A stretch of 53,709 nucleotides of DNA from Pandoraea sp. ASV26 (lineage in GTDB: Bacteria; Pseudomonadota; Gammaproteobacteria; Burkholderiales; Burkholderiaceae). A program made the translations under genes and the position numbers. A model generated the notes under the pieces. That model was not told the DNA's origin. It did no database searches and saw nothing but the letters and a program-made list of their open reading frames with translations. This document shows, in pieces, positions 53,663 through 53,709 of the stretch; the first letter of the stretch is position 1, and the number at the start of each line of letters is the position of its first letter. The stretch is from the NCBI RefSeq assembly GCF_016428915.1, contig NZ_JAELTP010000032.1, positions 1 through 53,709 on the forward strand. Direction: 5' to 3'.

Positions 53663-53709
53663 CGCGTATCGCCTACCTGGAGATCTCCCCCCGTCAAACC
53701 GGGAAGACC
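53659..53709 (+). CDS. Start of an unidentified P-loop-like protein, truncated by window edge
   Basis: Only the first 17 codons are visible. ATG at 53659 overlaps the endolysin stop (ATGA) and follows AAGGTGG, a good ribosome-binding site. The sequence MTRIAYLEISPRQTGKT looks like the beginning of an NTPase with a Walker A-like end (GKT). In P2-like phages the gene expected here is the Rz-type spanin, so this is unusual. Nothing more can be said. Confidence 0.55.
   Translation, partial: MTRIAYLEISPRQTGKT

Noticed and set aside
1-53709. CRISPR arrays and tRNA genes
   Set aside because: I saw no regularly spaced repeat-spacer pattern and no tRNA cloverleaf other than the tRNA-like part of ssrA.

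Overview
The window is high-GC chromosomal DNA from a Burkholderiales bacterium, most likely Burkholderiaceae and Pandoraea-like. The evidence is the gene order (pmbA-darP-mog-orn-M48 peptidase-rsgA, then a CobD/CbiB-like gene, nudL and the rpsP-rimM-trmD-rplS operon), the one-piece tmRNA with the tag ANDNSYALAA, and the protein families. The genus is an inference; no marker gene fixes it.

Layout. 1-0.43 kb: end of a LuxR-type regulator. 0.57-5.15 kb: complete branched-chain amino acid ABC importer operon (livK-livH-livM-livG-livF, minus strand) with a hairpin after livK and a perfect palindrome upstream. 5.37-11.09 kb: housekeeping genes pmbA, darP (yjgA), mog, orn, M48 peptidase and rsgA. 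11.1-18.4 kb: an accessory islet holding an SMR transporter, an Nu-class-like GST, a truncated pyruvate dehydrogenase E1-like protein, a hotdog thioesterase, a MocR regulator, a lipocalin-like protein, a methyltransferase and an AraC regulator. It also carries decayed remnants of an IS3-type OrfA and an IS256-type transposase. 18.5-22.8 kb: CobD/CbiB-like protein, CoA pyrophosphatase, then rplS-trmD-rimM-rpsP (minus strand). 23.0-28.1 kb: periplasmic PQQ/sorbosone-type dehydrogenase, META/DUF4377 lipoprotein, TM2 protein, Rossmann/DUF2520 protein and a PA0069-family radical SAM protein preceded by a near-perfect LexA box. 28.2-31.3 kb: alanine catabolism (Lrp-type regulator divergent from dadA, then ald). 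31.4-35.9 kb: RND efflux pump (membrane fusion protein and permease). 36.3-41.9 kb: ubiG-gph and a large AsmA-like DUF748 protein. 41.9-42.26 kb: tmRNA (ssrA).

From 42.26 kb to the end lies a P2-like prophage joined to the 3' end of ssrA. Its late genes keep the P2 plan: portal Q and terminase P leftward; scaffold O, capsid N, terminase M, head completion L and tail X rightward; then two holin-like membrane proteins, an endolysin and the start of an unexpected P-loop-like protein. A sequence matching the first ten bases of the P2 cohesive end, as I remember it, lies just beyond portal gene Q.

The space between ssrA and Q holds no integrase, repressor or replication gene. It carries cargo instead: a pair of unrecognised proteins with HEPN-like or DUF5677-like motifs, an SOS-controlled small protein, a BrnT/BrnA toxin-antitoxin pair and an unknown protein. 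This corresponds to the P2 tin/old anti-phage locus, so the HEPN-like pair at 42.47-44.04 kb is the best candidate here for an undescribed (probably defence) system.
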